NCBI RefSeq assembly: GCF_038024855.1
Contig: NZ_CP139087.1
Location: 124,001 to 188,000 of the forward strand
Direction of reading: 5' to 3'
DNA: 64,000 nt
Origin: Methylocella tundrae
GTDB lineage: Bacteria; Pseudomonadota; Alphaproteobacteria; Rhizobiales; Beijerinckiaceae
Shown here: positions 25,971 to 35,227 of the stretch, piece after piece
Position numbering within the stretch: position 1 is the stretch's first letter
Layout of the letters: every line of letters starts with the position of its first letter
Notes under the pieces: generated by a model
What the model was told of the DNA's origin: nothing
What the model saw: the letters and a program-made list of their open reading frames with translations, nothing else
The model's database searches: none
Made by a program: the position numbers and the translations under genes

Positions 25971-27261
25971 CAGGCTGCTGAAAAACGCCTTGCCTTTGCG
26001 ATTTTCGGGGTTGGGGCGTGATTTTCGCGGGCGTCGGGCGCCCCCGCGCCGTGCGGTTGAGGCGCCGCGCAGCGGCGCGAGATTGGGCTTAGCGCTCCAT
26101 CACGCGGTTTCCCCCATCAACTTCGGCAATCGGATGAGATTATAGGCGGCGGCTGCGAAGGCGAAGGACCAGGCGACCCGATCGACCCCGCGAAATTTTG
26201 TCTTGCGCTGACCAGCGACCGTCTTCATCCAGCCGAACGCTTCTTCAATACGTTTTCTGATGCGCTGGCTGACCGCATAGCCGGGATGGCGCGTCGTGCG
26301 CCGGTCGATGGCCGAGCGGCGTCCATTGTTGTTTTGCGCCACATGCGGCCGCACGTTCATCGAGCGCAGCTCATTGACGAAAACGCGGGCGTCATAGCCC
26401 TTGTCGGCGCCAAGCGTCACGCCGGACGGGCGATTGGCGAGCGGCTCGATCATAACGAGCGCGGCGGTTCGTTCGGCTTGGCCGTCGGCTGGGGTCAGGC
26501 AGGCGTTGACGATGAGGCCGGAGCGATTCTCCATCAAGGCGTGGCCAAGAAAAGCGAGCTTGGCTTCCATGCCCGCGCCCTTGCGGTAGAGCTTGGCCTC
26601 GGGATCGGTGGTCGAGGCGTGCGACTCGTTCGAGCGCTTCTCGCCCTTGAAATCAACCTCGGTGTTGCGTCCGGAGCCGGGCGGCGGCTCCTTGCCCGAG
26701 CCGTCCTTGGGCTTGAAGCTCTTCATCGACGCCCAGGCCTCGATCAGTGTGCCGTCAACGGAGAAATGCTCGTTTGACAGAAGCCTCTTCACGCGGGGCC
26801 GAGCCAGAACCGCCGCCAGAAATTTTGCCGCGATGGCGCCTTCAAGCAGGCGGTCGCGGTTCTTCGAGAACACGGTAGCGTCCCACACCGCATCGTCGAC
26901 CGAAAGGCCGACGAACCAGCGAAACAGAAGATCGGTGTCGAGCCGCTCCATCAACTGCCGCTCGGAGCGCACCGAATAGAAGGCTTGCAGCAGCATGGCG
27001 CGCAACAGCCGCTCCGGCGCGATCGACGGCCGGCCGGTCTTCGAATAAAGCGCCGAGAAATCCGGCGCCAAGGCCGACAGCGCATCGTTCACAATCGCCC
27101 GGATCGCGCGCAGCGGATGATCCCGCCGCACCCTCGTCTCCAGATCGACATAGCTGAAAAGCCGCCCCGCCTGTTCGTCCGACCCGCGCATTCGTTCGCT
27201 CCCTTCGCAACGCGAGGGAATCATGAACGCGGCTTAAGCGAAAGGGTTTTTCAGCAGCCTG
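25971..27261 (-). mobile_element. IS5-like insertion sequence, complete
   Basis: 1291 bp with 16-bp perfect terminal inverted repeats (CAGGCTGCTGAAAAAC) and a 4-bp CTAG target duplication (25967-25970 and 27262-27265). One transposase gene is carried. The perfect ends, intact transposase and exact target duplication point to a recent insertion. Confidence 0.92.
26100..27191 (-). CDS. tnp: IS5/IS1182-type DDE transposase
   Basis: About 363 residues from the ATG at 27191 (MRGSDEQAGRLFSYVDLETR). The N-terminal DUF772-like domain (RPSIAPERLLRAMLLQAFYS, then VRSERQLMERLDTDLLFRWF) is followed by the DDE core: FSVDGTLIEAWAS (first Asp), GADKGYDARVFV (second Asp) and RIRKRIEEAFGWMKTVAG (Glu in the EAFGWMK motif). 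The length is normal and no frameshift is seen. The open frame reaches 27224, but the internal ATG fits the family start. Confidence 0.93.
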   Translation of the reverse strand: MRGSDEQAGRLFSYVDLETRVRRDHPLRAIRAIVNDALSALAPDFSALYSKTGRPSIAPERLLRAMLLQAFYSVRSERQLMERLDTDLLFRWFVGLSVDDAVWDATVFSKNRDRLLEGAIAAKFLAAVLARPRVKRLLSNEHFSVDGTLIEAWASMKSFKPKDGSGKEPPPGSGRNTEVDFKGEKRSNESHASTTDPEAKLYRKGAGMEAKLAFLGHALMENRSGLIVNACLTPADGQAERTAALVMIEPLANRPSGVTLGADKGYDARVFVNELRSMNVRPHVAQNNNGRRSAIDRRTTRHPGYAVSQRIRKRIEEAFGWMKTVAGQRKTKFRGVDRVAWSFAFAAAAYNLIRLPKLMGETA

Positions 27262-27594
27262 CTAGATCATCTTTTGATCTCGACGAGCGGAGGCCAATTC
27301 CAAGGCATGATCGATGCAGCCCTTGCAGAGGAGGGCCGCGAGCGCTCCGTGTCAGTCTCGATCCAAAGTTACGCCTTAGCACCGCTCGTCTTGAGCAATA
27401 GCGACTGTATTTGCACATTGCCGAGAAGGTTCTTAGAGCGTTTCACGGACGTTCTCGAGATTTACGCGCCGCCGTTGCTGCTATCGCCCATTAAGATGAT
27501 CCTCTTCTGGCATCCCCGGTTGCAGACTGATCCAGCTCACATCTGGCTGCGCAACCAAATTACACAAGCAACCAGCCGGCAACGCAGATCCTAA
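27262..27594 (+). pseudogene. LysR-type regulator, 3' part
   Basis: The continuation of the split LysR gene (5' part 25376-25970). The frame after the CTAG duplication reads DHLLISTSGGQFQGMIDAAL, then LAPLVLSNSDCICTLPRRFL and a normal LysR C-terminus ending TSRQRRS. No internal stop or frameshift has accumulated since the IS insertion. Confidence 0.85.
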
Positions 27595-27650
27595 TCGTGC
27601 AGGTGCGCTGCTGCTTGCTGAGTGTCTTCGCCCAGCAAGCAGCGACCACA

Positions 27651-28628
27651 TCAGAACTTCTGCAGCAGGAAGTCGCCGACCTTCACAGCCTTCGGGTCAA
27701 AGAGGGTGTCGATGCGTGAATCCAGCACGTAGATGTCTTGCCCGACTTGAGTCGCCGAACTCGGCATCGACAACACGCTTTTCAGTTGTCGGACAACTTT
27801 GGCGGACTTCCAGCCGTCTGTAGAAACCAACTCCACAATCCGATCGACTCCGAGGTTTTGCGCGACGATGAGATGTTGACTATCGATGAGATGAAAACCG
27901 TCAGCGCCCTTCAACACTTCCGACAGCTCGACCCTATCGACCTTGGTTGGATCGGCGACGTTTACGCGAAACAATTCGCCAGTATTGTACCTCCCGACGA
28001 GGAGAAAGCCACCGTTGTGCCAGGCGATACCATTGAGATTGAAGCCGCTGCTATCGCCGAACAATGCGTTCTGGGCGAAAATCGATGTTTTGCCGTCGGC
28101 GCCGATGCGGAAGACGGTTGGTGAAAAACTATCGGTGACGTAGACGTTGCCGTCGTCATCGATCGAAATGTCGTTCGCGAAATGCGCGCCCGGGCTCAGA
28201 CTGCTCAGGTCGTAATAGGCCCGGCGCACGCCGGTGGTTTCATCGTAGGCTGCAGCGCCGGCCAGCTTGCCTTGGGTCGCCGCATTGGTGCGATCGCCCG
28301 CGCCGGGGTCGGAGTTCGTTACCCATAACGTGTTGTGCGCATCATCGGCGAGGAGCCCCACAGTCGACACGAGGTTGTCGTCGGTGATGAAGGGTGTGTA
28401 TTTCCCGTCGAGCGTGACCTTGCCGACCGTTCCGTGGCGAACGGAGCTAACGAAAAATGCCTTTTCCTTCTCAGACCAGCTCGCGGTCTCCGGATAGAGT
28501 TGTCCGGCGCTGAAGGCGATCTCGGGCGGGTGCGCCAGCGTTTCCGCAAAGACTGGAGCCGAGTAGCTAAGTATCGCCGATACGGCAACGATAGCCAAAG
28601 TAGAACGAATAATCATCTGTTGGACCAT
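27651..28628 (-). CDS. Secreted SMP-30/gluconolactonase-like beta-propeller protein
   Basis: 325 residues with a signal peptide (IIRSTLAIVAVSAILSYSAP, then VFA). The mature part has propeller blades of the SMP-30/NHL kind: YPETASWSEKEKAFFVSSVR (first metal-ligand Glu), LWVTNSDPGAGDR, ANDISIDDDGNVYVTDSFSP, NLNGIAWHNGGFLLVGRYNT, IYVLDSRID. Members hydrolyse lactones or sugar acids using a divalent metal; the substrate here is unknown. It is convergent with the LysR 3' part and heads the same way as the hydrolase genes upstream. Confidence 0.75.
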   Translation of the reverse strand: MVQQMIIRSTLAIVAVSAILSYSAPVFAETLAHPPEIAFSAGQLYPETASWSEKEKAFFVSSVRHGTVGKVTLDGKYTPFITDDNLVSTVGLLADDAHNTLWVTNSDPGAGDRTNAATQGKLAGAAAYDETTGVRRAYYDLSSLSPGAHFANDISIDDDGNVYVTDSFSPTVFRIGADGKTSIFAQNALFGDSSGFNLNGIAWHNGGFLLVGRYNTGELFRVNVADPTKVDRVELSEVLKGADGFHLIDSQHLIVAQNLGVDRIVELVSTDGWKSAKVVRQLKSVLSMPSSATQVGQDIYVLDSRIDTLFDPKAVKVGDFLLQKF

Positions 28629-28770
28629 TTGTCTGAGTGTTGGTTCGACAAACTTAGGGACCGACCCAAGGCGTGAGAAATTGCGCCGGGTGATCGGACC
28701 AATCGATGGGGTTCATACGTTCTTCGACTCGTAGCTGGCGGAGAGAATGACCGATCGATTCGACCCGCAA

Positions 28771-29766
28771 TTATTCGGGCCGATAGTCCTCGAGCAGGAA
28801 ATCGGTGATGGCGCGAAACGCCTGCAGTCGGTTCCTTTCAAGTAGGGCCATATGCGTCGCCTCGCCGATCTCCGTCCAGCGGCGATAAGGCGCCGATTGA
28901 AGCTCGCGGAAATAGGCGAGCGCGAGTTCTATTGGCACATCGATGTCCCATTCACCGTGCAGCAACAGAACCGGGACGACGATAGTCGATGGCTGATAGT
29001 ACGGCTTACCGGCTCGCCAATATTTACGGATATCCTCGATCGGGCCGTTTGTCGCACGCAACCGGTCCGGAGTCCTTTCCTGGGCCCAGGGATCCTCGGC
29101 GAGAGTCGCGCGCGCCCACTGTCCGAACCAACCGTCCGGGATGATGCTCTCACGCGCATGTTCGGGTGCTGTCCCCAGCCATCGCGGCAGAGTCTCAAGG
29201 ACGGGAACCAGGCGGTACGAAGCGAGTTCGCCCCCCGTGTCGAGCGGGATCGGCTTGTCGCTCAACCACTGCGGCGCCAGCAGGGCAAGTTTGCGTACTT
29301 TCGCCGGATTGGCGGCGGCGTAGGCCCCCGCGACCGTACCGCCCCAAGACATCGCGAAGAGATTCGCTCGATCCAATCCACGATGCTTAAGAACAAAATC
29401 CACCGCGGTGGAGAAATCGGACACGCCCGTGTCGGTGCCAATCAGCGGAGGATTCAGCCGCTCGTCTTCCTCCATGGCTCGCGGGCGACTGGAAAGCCCG
29501 TAACCCCGCACGTCGACCGCGAAGACGTCGTAGCCCTGAGCCGCGAGGTAATCCATGAACGAGAAACCGCCCAGGCGCACGTCGTAGAGGCTGCCAGACG
29601 AATAGGTGGCGCCATGCACCATGACGATCGTCCGCTCGGCGGAGAACTGCGTCATCGATCGCGGGTGCTTGTTGCGGAGGTAAAGGAGGATGCCCGGCGT
29701 ACCGGCCGCTATGCGGTGCTCTTCAAAGACGATCTGACCAAGATCGGGGCGATCTGACGATGTCAT
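28771..29766 (-). CDS. Alpha/beta-hydrolase fold enzyme
   Basis: 331 residues. The fold is clear: TIVMVHGATYSSGSLYDVR (oxyanion HG), YDVFAVDVRGYGLSSRP, nucleophile elbow AMSWGGTVAGAYA (Ser in SWGG), acid in LLHGEWDIDVPIE and a late His in ATHMALLERN. Typical roles are ester, C-C bond or lactone hydrolysis. The stop of the metallo-hydrolase gene upstream lies 11 bases away, so both are probably cotranscribed. Confidence 0.85.
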   Translation of the reverse strand: MTSSDRPDLGQIVFEEHRIAAGTPGILLYLRNKHPRSMTQFSAERTIVMVHGATYSSGSLYDVRLGGFSFMDYLAAQGYDVFAVDVRGYGLSSRPRAMEEDERLNPPLIGTDTGVSDFSTAVDFVLKHRGLDRANLFAMSWGGTVAGAYAAANPAKVRKLALLAPQWLSDKPIPLDTGGELASYRLVPVLETLPRWLGTAPEHARESIIPDGWFGQWARATLAEDPWAQERTPDRLRATNGPIEDIRKYWRAGKPYYQPSTIVVPVLLLHGEWDIDVPIELALAYFRELQSAPYRRWTEIGEATHMALLERNRLQAFRAITDFLLEDYRPE

Positions 29767-29777
29767 GACGATCCTCC

Positions 29778-30671
29778 TTATACGTAGCGCCAGGTGAACC
29801 GGTCCCCGTCCGCTGCGACAAAGCCGGCGGAAGACCCAGGAAAATGGGAAGATAGGTAGAGCGCGCGCGTCTCGGCGGCGCGCTTGAGCAGCCTCTGGCG
29901 CGAGTCCAGAGCGTCAGCAGCGAATTCACAAAAGACACTGTTCACGTCGGGGCGCGCCAACTGCAGCGCAGTATGCAGGACGTCGCCCGCAAAAATGGCG
30001 GTCTCGCCGCCGGAGGTAAGTCCGATCGACATATGGCCGATGCTGTGTCCGCGCGTCGGGATAAATTCGAAGATGTCGAGGTACTTGCCGCCCTCGGGGG
30101 CAATGAAGTCTACAAGGCCCGCTTCGATCACGGGTAGGACGCTATCCTCGTACACGCCAAGGCTCGGACGGTTGGCCTCGTTGTGGCTGGTCGGGCTGGA
30201 ATAATAGTCACGCTCGGCCTTCGGAAAGACGTAACGCGCATTGGGAAACGTGGGAATCCATTTGCCGTTGATCAGACGAGTGTTCCATCCGGAATGGTCG
30301 ACATGAAGGTGGGTATTGAAGACGAAGTCTACAGCCTCCGGATCGACTCCGGCTTGATCCAGACGTTCTAGATATGGCAAGTTTTGGCGGTGAAAGAGCG
30401 GGTTGGTCGGCCGTTCTTTGTCGTTCCCGCTCCCGGTGTCGATCAGAATCAGATGCCGTGGCGTTCGCACCACCCAGGTATGCACGCTCAATACCAGCGC
30501 ATCTCGAGATGGTTCGAGATCGCTTGCTGTGAGTGTTGGCTGAACGGCCGCAAACTCCTTCGGCGTCATTCCGGGATAGAGAAACGAGGGAGGAATAGCG
30601 TGAAGAAGCTGCTCCTCGACCTTCACCAGTGACGCATCGCCGATTTGGAATACTGGCCTAGATCCACCCAT
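29778..30671 (-). CDS. Metallo-beta-lactamase-fold hydrolase (lactonase-like)
   Basis: 297 residues. The zinc-binding motif HxHxDH is present as FNTHLHVDHSGW, with later ligands in TRGHSIGHMSIGL (His), IFAGDVLH (Asp) and SSHFPG (His). The arrangement and the LIDTGSGND strand resemble quorum-quenching lactonase-like members (AiiA/AttM type), but many substrates are possible. It is the first gene of a three-gene minus-strand group with the alpha/beta hydrolase and SMP-30-like genes. Confidence 0.82.
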   Translation of the reverse strand: MGGSRPVFQIGDASLVKVEEQLLHAIPPSFLYPGMTPKEFAAVQPTLTASDLEPSRDALVLSVHTWVVRTPRHLILIDTGSGNDKERPTNPLFHRQNLPYLERLDQAGVDPEAVDFVFNTHLHVDHSGWNTRLINGKWIPTFPNARYVFPKAERDYYSSPTSHNEANRPSLGVYEDSVLPVIEAGLVDFIAPEGGKYLDIFEFIPTRGHSIGHMSIGLTSGGETAIFAGDVLHTALQLARPDVNSVFCEFAADALDSRQRLLKRAAETRALYLSSHFPGSSAGFVAADGDRFTWRYV

Positions 30672-30934
30672 CGAAACCTCTTGTAGCGCAAGGACAGGTC
30701 GTCATCTGACCGTCGCCTAAAACTTAGGGACGGCTGGAAAGGCCCACAAACCAGCGATGGAAATAGGTCCTATCGGTGAGATCGATTGGTGAATTGCGTA
30801 TTGGACGGGCAGGATCGAATTCTAACGAGGTGGCCATGCCGGGTTCGCTGAGGGATCTTGGATGACCAGGGCCCGCCGAAACCGCGCCACTAGTCCCGAT
30901 TCGCGCGCAGGCGCTGTAACAGAGAGACACCAAG
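30672..30934. other. Divergent intergenic region
   Basis: About 260 bases between the divergent metallo-hydrolase and glutathione-transferase genes, so promoters for both must lie here. A ribosome-binding-like AGAGAGACACC precedes the transferase ATG at 30935. I see no operator with clear symmetry. Confidence 0.4.
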
Positions 30935-31612
30935 ATGCTGAAGCTGTATTATCATCCCACGCCGAATTCGACGAAGGTCGCGGTGCTCCTCGAGGAGCTT
31001 GAGTTGCCGTACGAAGTCGAGACCATCGATATCATGAAGGGCGAGCAGCACACTGCGGAGTTTCGGAAGATCAACCCGAACGCTAAGGTGCCGGCGATCG
31101 TTGGCGACGGCGTGACCGTCTTCGACTCTCACGCAATCCTGCTCTACCTTGCCGAGAAGCATCACAAGTATCTGCCGCAGGAGATAGCGGCCCGCGCGGC
31201 GACCTTCTCTTGGCTTGAATTCGTTGCTACCGGCCTGTCACCGTTTTCCGGTCAGGCGGCCCATTTTCTGCACTATGCATCGGATGAGTTTCCCTACGCG
31301 AAGAACCGCTACGTCAGAGAAGTCGAGCGACACTACCGCGTTCTTGATGAGCGCTTGGGTGGGTCGAAGTTTCTCGCCGGAGGCGAATACACCATCGCGG
31401 ATATCGCTCTTTTCGGCTGGGCGGCCTCCGCAGGCTTCATCTTCGGCGAGAAAGGCCTCGGCGATTATCCTAATGTGGCGCGGTTCGTGGAAGAGATGAA
31501 CGTCCGGCCCGCCGTCGTGCGCGCCTTGGAGCTCAAGGCAAAACACACATTCAAGTCCGAACTCGATGAGCAGGCCAAGCGCGCGATGTTTCCGCAGAAC
31601 TTTGCCGCATAA
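30935..31612 (+). CDS. gst: Glutathione S-transferase
   Basis: 225 residues. The N-terminal thioredoxin-like domain starts MLKLYYHPTPNSTKVAVLLE with Ser in the catalytic TPNSTK loop; NPNAKVPAIV (cis-Pro) and VFDSHAILLYLAEKH (the glutathione-binding E/D-S motif) follow. The C-terminal domain is all-helical (FLAGGEYTIADIALFGWAAS contains the N-capping box). Bacterial members detoxify electrophiles or act in aromatic degradation. Transcribed alone. Confidence 0.9.
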   Translation: MLKLYYHPTPNSTKVAVLLEELELPYEVETIDIMKGEQHTAEFRKINPNAKVPAIVGDGVTVFDSHAILLYLAEKHHKYLPQEIAARAATFSWLEFVATGLSPFSGQAAHFLHYASDEFPYAKNRYVREVERHYRVLDERLGGSKFLAGGEYTIADIALFGWAASAGFIFGEKGLGDYPNVARFVEEMNVRPAVVRALELKAKHTFKSELDEQAKRAMFPQNFAA

Positions 31613-31795
31613 GCCACCAGCAAGTTGGTAAGTCGACTCACATGGGCAACCAGATCACGAAAGGCTCAGAACTGATCGTTTCTTTCACCGAAAGGCTGCG
31701 GATTAGGTCGCTCTACCTGCAGCCGGTTTAGCTCCTGACAAAGGACCGTGGCGTTTTGGCATCCTAGTTTGGCTCACCCGGACGGTGTGACGGTT
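31613..31795. other. Convergent intergenic region
   Basis: The short stretch between the transferase and membrane-protein genes holds no ORF of note and no clear terminator hairpin. Confidence 0.3.
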
Positions 31796-32236
31796 TCAGC
31801 CCCGCGCTAAGCCATGTCCGGCTGGTTCAAGCGCGGCCATTCCGGTGAAGCGGACGAACGCCGTGACGCTGACGGCGATCGCGCCGATGACGGCGAAGAT
31901 CGTCTGCCAGGTTGGTGAAGGCATCGCCATCTGCGCAATTCCGTGCGTCGCGCTATAACCGGCGACGGTTGCGGGCGCGACGTAGAGCAGGATGATCAGG
32001 AGTCGAAGCCACGCCCACGGCACGAAGGCGAGCGCGAGCTGGCCAATGCCAAATGTCAGGCCGCCCGCGACGAGGCCCACGGCGATTCCACCGAGCACGC
32101 CGGCCCCGGTGTGGAGTGCCCATATGCCGATCGTCAGACCGACGAAGAATGGCAGCGCGAAGACAGCAAGGGTGAACAGCAGCCAGCAGAAGAAGCCGAT
32201 GCCGAGGATGACGAGCCGAGGTCCAAAGATGATCAT
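31796..32236 (-). CDS. Hypothetical small membrane protein
   Basis: 146 residues with about four to five hydrophobic segments (LVILGIGFFCWLLFTLAVFA, then PFFVGLTIGIWAL; VLGGIAVGLVAGGLTFGIGQ; LLIILLYVAPATVAGY; TIFAVIGAIAVSVTAFV). No catalytic motif is seen. A related fragment was cut by the IS21/ISL3 unit at 25098-25355, so this family was present at least twice in the region. Role unknown. Confidence 0.55.
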   Translation of the reverse strand: MIIFGPRLVILGIGFFCWLLFTLAVFALPFFVGLTIGIWALHTGAGVLGGIAVGLVAGGLTFGIGQLALAFVPWAWLRLLIILLYVAPATVAGYSATHGIAQMAMPSPTWQTIFAVIGAIAVSVTAFVRFTGMAALEPAGHGLARG

Positions 32237-32437
32237 GGCGGCGAACTCCGTGAGATAAAGGTCTGACGGTCATGCCCTCCACCACCACCACGGCGCGAGC
32301 GAAAGTGTAACCGAAAGGCGCCTTCGCCGGGAGCGGAAATCGCGCGGGAGTTCTGGCACGCGAGCGCGGCGAAGATAGATCCCGCAGTCATCGAAAGGGA
32401 TCGACTTCGTGAACAACGACGGCAGATTGCCTACGCA

Positions 32438-32698
32438 TTATACGGCCGACGCCTGAAGCCGCGATTGCCAGAGGGCCTGGCGCTTCTTGAGCTCGTCGTC
32501 GCGTTCGAGTTCGGGGAAATCTTCCCGAAGCCGTTCAAGCTCCTCGAACCGGAACACAGACCCGCCATGCTGATTCCATGCGGCCTGAAGTGCGGCATGG
32601 GGACTCTTTCCCAGGCCGAGCTCAAACCAAATCCTGTTCTTCTGGGTGTCCACGCGCAGACTTGATCCGACCCATGCCTCGCCCGTCGCCGCACAGAT
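32438..32698 (-). pseudogene. GIY-YIG nuclease-family fragment at an IS21 end
   Basis: The minus-strand frame from the IS21 boundary reads CAATGEAWVGSSLRVDTQKN, then RIWFELGLGKSPHAALQAAW and FRFEELERLREDFPELERDD. This resembles the C-terminal two-thirds of small GIY-YIG proteins (x-G-x-x-W-V-G-S-S-x-x-L ... N-R-x-W-F ... L-Q-x-x-W-x-x-H-G ... F-x-F-E). The N-terminal GIY-YIG strand is missing, cut at 32699. An internal ATG gives 71 residues, but no functional enzyme is expected. Confidence 0.55.
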
Positions 32699-32743
32699 TG
32701 TTGATTTCCGCTTCGAATTGACCCGGGATTTTCATCGAGAATT

Positions 32744-34400
32744 GGCTCTGACTCATATTTGCTGCGGTTCGCCGGGACGCTCTTGCTGATTCGTCGGAGG
32801 AGCTGTGAATGGGTCAGCAATTTCAACGCGCCAGCCTGGCGCCAGATGGCTTTGCAGTTGATGGTGTCACGGTGGAAGGCGCCCGGCTCCAGATCCGGTT
32901 GCGGTCCCTTCGGCCGTTTGGTCATTGTCCAGATTGCGGTCGAAGAAGCCGCCGGATTCAGAGTCGGTATTTGCGCCGCCCCGCCGACCTTCCCCTTGGC
33001 GGCCGCCAAGTCGAACTGATGGTTATTGCGCGACGGTTCTGGTGCGACGCGGTTTTGTGCGGTCGGCGCATCTTTTGCGAACGATTTGAGACTGGCGTCC
33101 TTTCCCCATACGGCCGGCGCACCGGAAGGCTTGAGACTATCGTCCATCATCTCGGTCTGGCCTTGGGTGGCAGACCTGCGGCGGCTTTCGCCCTTCGCTT
33201 GATGATGCCCGTCAGCAACGACACGCTTCTGCGTGTCGTGCGTCGCCGCAGCACCCAGACCGATGGCGCCGAGCTTACGGTCATCGGCATTGACGACTTC
33301 GCGTTTCGTCGAGGACAGACCTATGGAACGATCGTCTGCGATCTTGAGCGCCGTCGCCCCGTGATCTTGTTGCCAGATCGGGCGCTGGACACCTCTCGGG
33401 CGTGGCTGGCTGAGCGGCCTTCAATACTTACGGTCGCCCGGGACCGGGGCGGCGGTTACGGCGAGGCCATCGCCAAAGCCCTGCCGCACGCTGAACAAGT
33501 CGCGGATCGTTGGCATCTCCTGGAAAACTCGAGCCGAGCCTTTCTCGATGCGGTTGGCAAATCCATGCGGCAGATCAGAAAGGCCATCGGCAGCAGCGTC
33601 ATAGATCCCAAGCTTCTCACCTGTGCTGAGCGCCTCCAGTACCAGGGATATCTGCGTCGGCAAGAGACAAATGAGGCCATTCTGAAAATGTCGAAGCAAG
33701 GCGCCCCAATCAGGCAAATCGTGAGGGAGACGGGACACAGCCGCAAGCTTGTTCGCGACGTCCTGCGCGGCCAGCGGACGGATGTCTTCCGGACAAAGCC
33801 CAGTTCGCTGGATAGCTGGTCGCCCTGGCTGAATGAGCGCTGGGAGAAAGGGGAGCGCAATGCGCTGGCGCTTTGGCGCGAAATGCGTGTGGCGGGCTTT
33901 TCCGGGCGAAGCGGCGTGGTGTCACAATGGGCGCAACGCAGACGCCTTGCGGAAAAGGCAGGTCAAAACGCGCTGGCGCGAACGCCGTCAGCTCGGATCA
34001 TCGCCCGTCTAATGACGTCGGCACGTGACGACCTGACAAAGTCTGAAGCCATTCTGGTGGCGGCCATTGAAGGAAATGTCCAGGATCTGGTTGTTGCTCG
34101 CGAGGCCATCATGGAGTTCCAATCCATGATCCGATCAAAGGCGGCCGCCAAGCTGGACGCGTGGCTCGAAGCTGGGAAGGGAACCCTTGTCGGATCTTTC
34201 GCCAATGGTGTCGAGAAAGATCTGGCCGCCGTCCGAAATGCGATCATCTCGCCCTGGTCCAATGGACAGACGGAGGGGCAGATCACTCGTCTGAAACTCA
34301 TCAAACGCCAGATGTACGGGCGCGCCAAAATCGATCTGCTTCAGGCGCGACTGATCGGCGCGGGGTAGCTGATCGCCTTCAGCAAAAATGCGTCAGAGCC
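32744..34400 (+). mobile_element. ISL3-family insertion sequence, copy 2
   Basis: 1657 bp with ends GGCTCTGACTCATATTTGC and, inverted, GGCTCTGACGCATTTTTGC. The flanks are ...CGAGAATT and GAGAATTG..., an 8-bp duplication if one end base is shared, as expected for ISL3. The target was the terminal repeat of the IS21 element: removing the insertion and one duplication restores GACCCGGGTCAATTCTCG-type IS21 sequence. It is the inverted twin of copy 1. Confidence 0.9.
32809..34368 (+). CDS. tnp: ISL3-family transposase, copy 2
   Basis: 519 residues, identical to copy 1 except Asp for Gly in TQTDGAEL (base 33263 A versus the G-equivalent at 24523). It keeps the zinc-finger-like N-terminus (CPDCGRRSRRI), both Asp motifs and the SPWSNGQTEGQI block with the catalytic Glu. 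It looks fully intact, and the element may still be active given the target duplication. Confidence 0.93.
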   Translation: MGQQFQRASLAPDGFAVDGVTVEGARLQIRLRSLRPFGHCPDCGRRSRRIQSRYLRRPADLPLGGRQVELMVIARRFWCDAVLCGRRIFCERFETGVLSPYGRRTGRLETIVHHLGLALGGRPAAAFALRLMMPVSNDTLLRVVRRRSTQTDGAELTVIGIDDFAFRRGQTYGTIVCDLERRRPVILLPDRALDTSRAWLAERPSILTVARDRGGGYGEAIAKALPHAEQVADRWHLLENSSRAFLDAVGKSMRQIRKAIGSSVIDPKLLTCAERLQYQGYLRRQETNEAILKMSKQGAPIRQIVRETGHSRKLVRDVLRGQRTDVFRTKPSSLDSWSPWLNERWEKGERNALALWREMRVAGFSGRSGVVSQWAQRRRLAEKAGQNALARTPSARIIARLMTSARDDLTKSEAILVAAIEGNVQDLVVAREAIMEFQSMIRSKAAAKLDAWLEAGKGTLVGSFANGVEKDLAAVRNAIISPWSNGQTEGQITRLKLIKRQMYGRAKIDLLQARLIGAG

Positions 34401-34447
34401 GAGAATTGACCCGGGTGGATGATGTGTCCCGCGTTGCGGGCGGTGGG

Positions 34448-35227
34448 TCAAGCAGCGGATTTTTCCTTTCGTGTTTTGGGAGCTGCGGCGCTTGCCTTGA
34501 ACCGGAAGCTGTCGTTGCCTGTCTCAAGGATGTGGCAATGGTGGGTTAGCCGGTCGAGCAGTGCGGTGGTCATCTTGGCGTCGCCGAACACCCCGGCCCA
34601 CTCGCTGAAGCTGAGATTGGTGGTGATGACGACGCTGGTGCGCTCGTAAAGTTTGCTGAGCAGGTGGAACAGGAGGGCGCCGCCTGACGGGCTGAACGGC
34701 AGATAGCCGAGCTCGTCGAGGATGATGAGGTCGAGACGCAGCAGGCGTTCGGCCAACTGGCCTGCCTTGTTCATGGCCTTTTCCTGCTCGAGCGCATTGA
34801 CGAGGTCGACCGTGGCGAAGAAGCGGACCTTTTTGCGGTGATGTTCGGCGGCCTGGACGCCAAGGGCGGTGGCTATGTGAGATTTGCCTGTTCCGGGCCC
34901 GCCGATCAGCACGACATTGTCGCCGCCGTCCATAAACTCGCCGCGATGCAGTTGCCGGACCAGAGCTTCGTTCACCTCGCTGGCGGTGAAGTCGAAGCCG
35001 GCCAGGTCCTTGTAGGCCGGGAACCGGGCCGACTTGATCTGATAGGCAATGGACCTGACCTCGCGCTCGGCCATTTCCGCCTTGAGCAACTGGGCGAGCA
35101 TCGGCACGGCGGCCTCGAAGGCCGGGGCTCCTTGCTCGATCAGGTCGCTCACGGCCTGCGCCATGCCATACATCTTGAGGCCGCGCAGCATGACCACGAC
35201 GGCGGCGCTGGCGGGATCATGACGCAT
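34448..35227 (-). CDS. istB: IS21-family helper ATPase IstB
   Basis: About 259 residues from the ATG at 35227 ([20 protein letters not shown]), overlapping the istA stop by 11 bases as is usual in IS21. AAA+ motifs: Walker [17 protein letters not shown], Walker [13 protein letters not shown], sensor [11 protein letters not shown], and arginine-finger region [11 protein letters not shown]. IstB regulates target choice and IstA assembly. The gene is intact, although its partner istA is truncated. Confidence 0.93.
   Translation of the reverse strand: MRHDPASAAVVVMLRGLKMYGMAQAVSDLIEQGAPAFEAAVPMLAQLLKAEMAEREVRSIAYQIKSARFPAYKDLAGFDFTASEVNEALVRQLHRGEFMDGGDNVVLIGGPGTGKSHIATALGVQAAEHHRKKVRFFATVDLVNALEQEKAMNKAGQLAERLLRLDLIILDELGYLPFSPSGGALLFHLLSKLYERTSVVITTNLSFSEWAGVFGDAKMTTALLDRLTHHCHILETGNDSFRFKASAAAPKTRKEKSAA

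Noticed and set aside
32431..33150. 239-residue minus-strand ORF across the ISL3 start
   Set aside because: Its first part is antisense to the ISL3 transposase and repeats at copy 1 (24636-25151); only the last part (GIY-YIG fragment in another frame) is meaningful.
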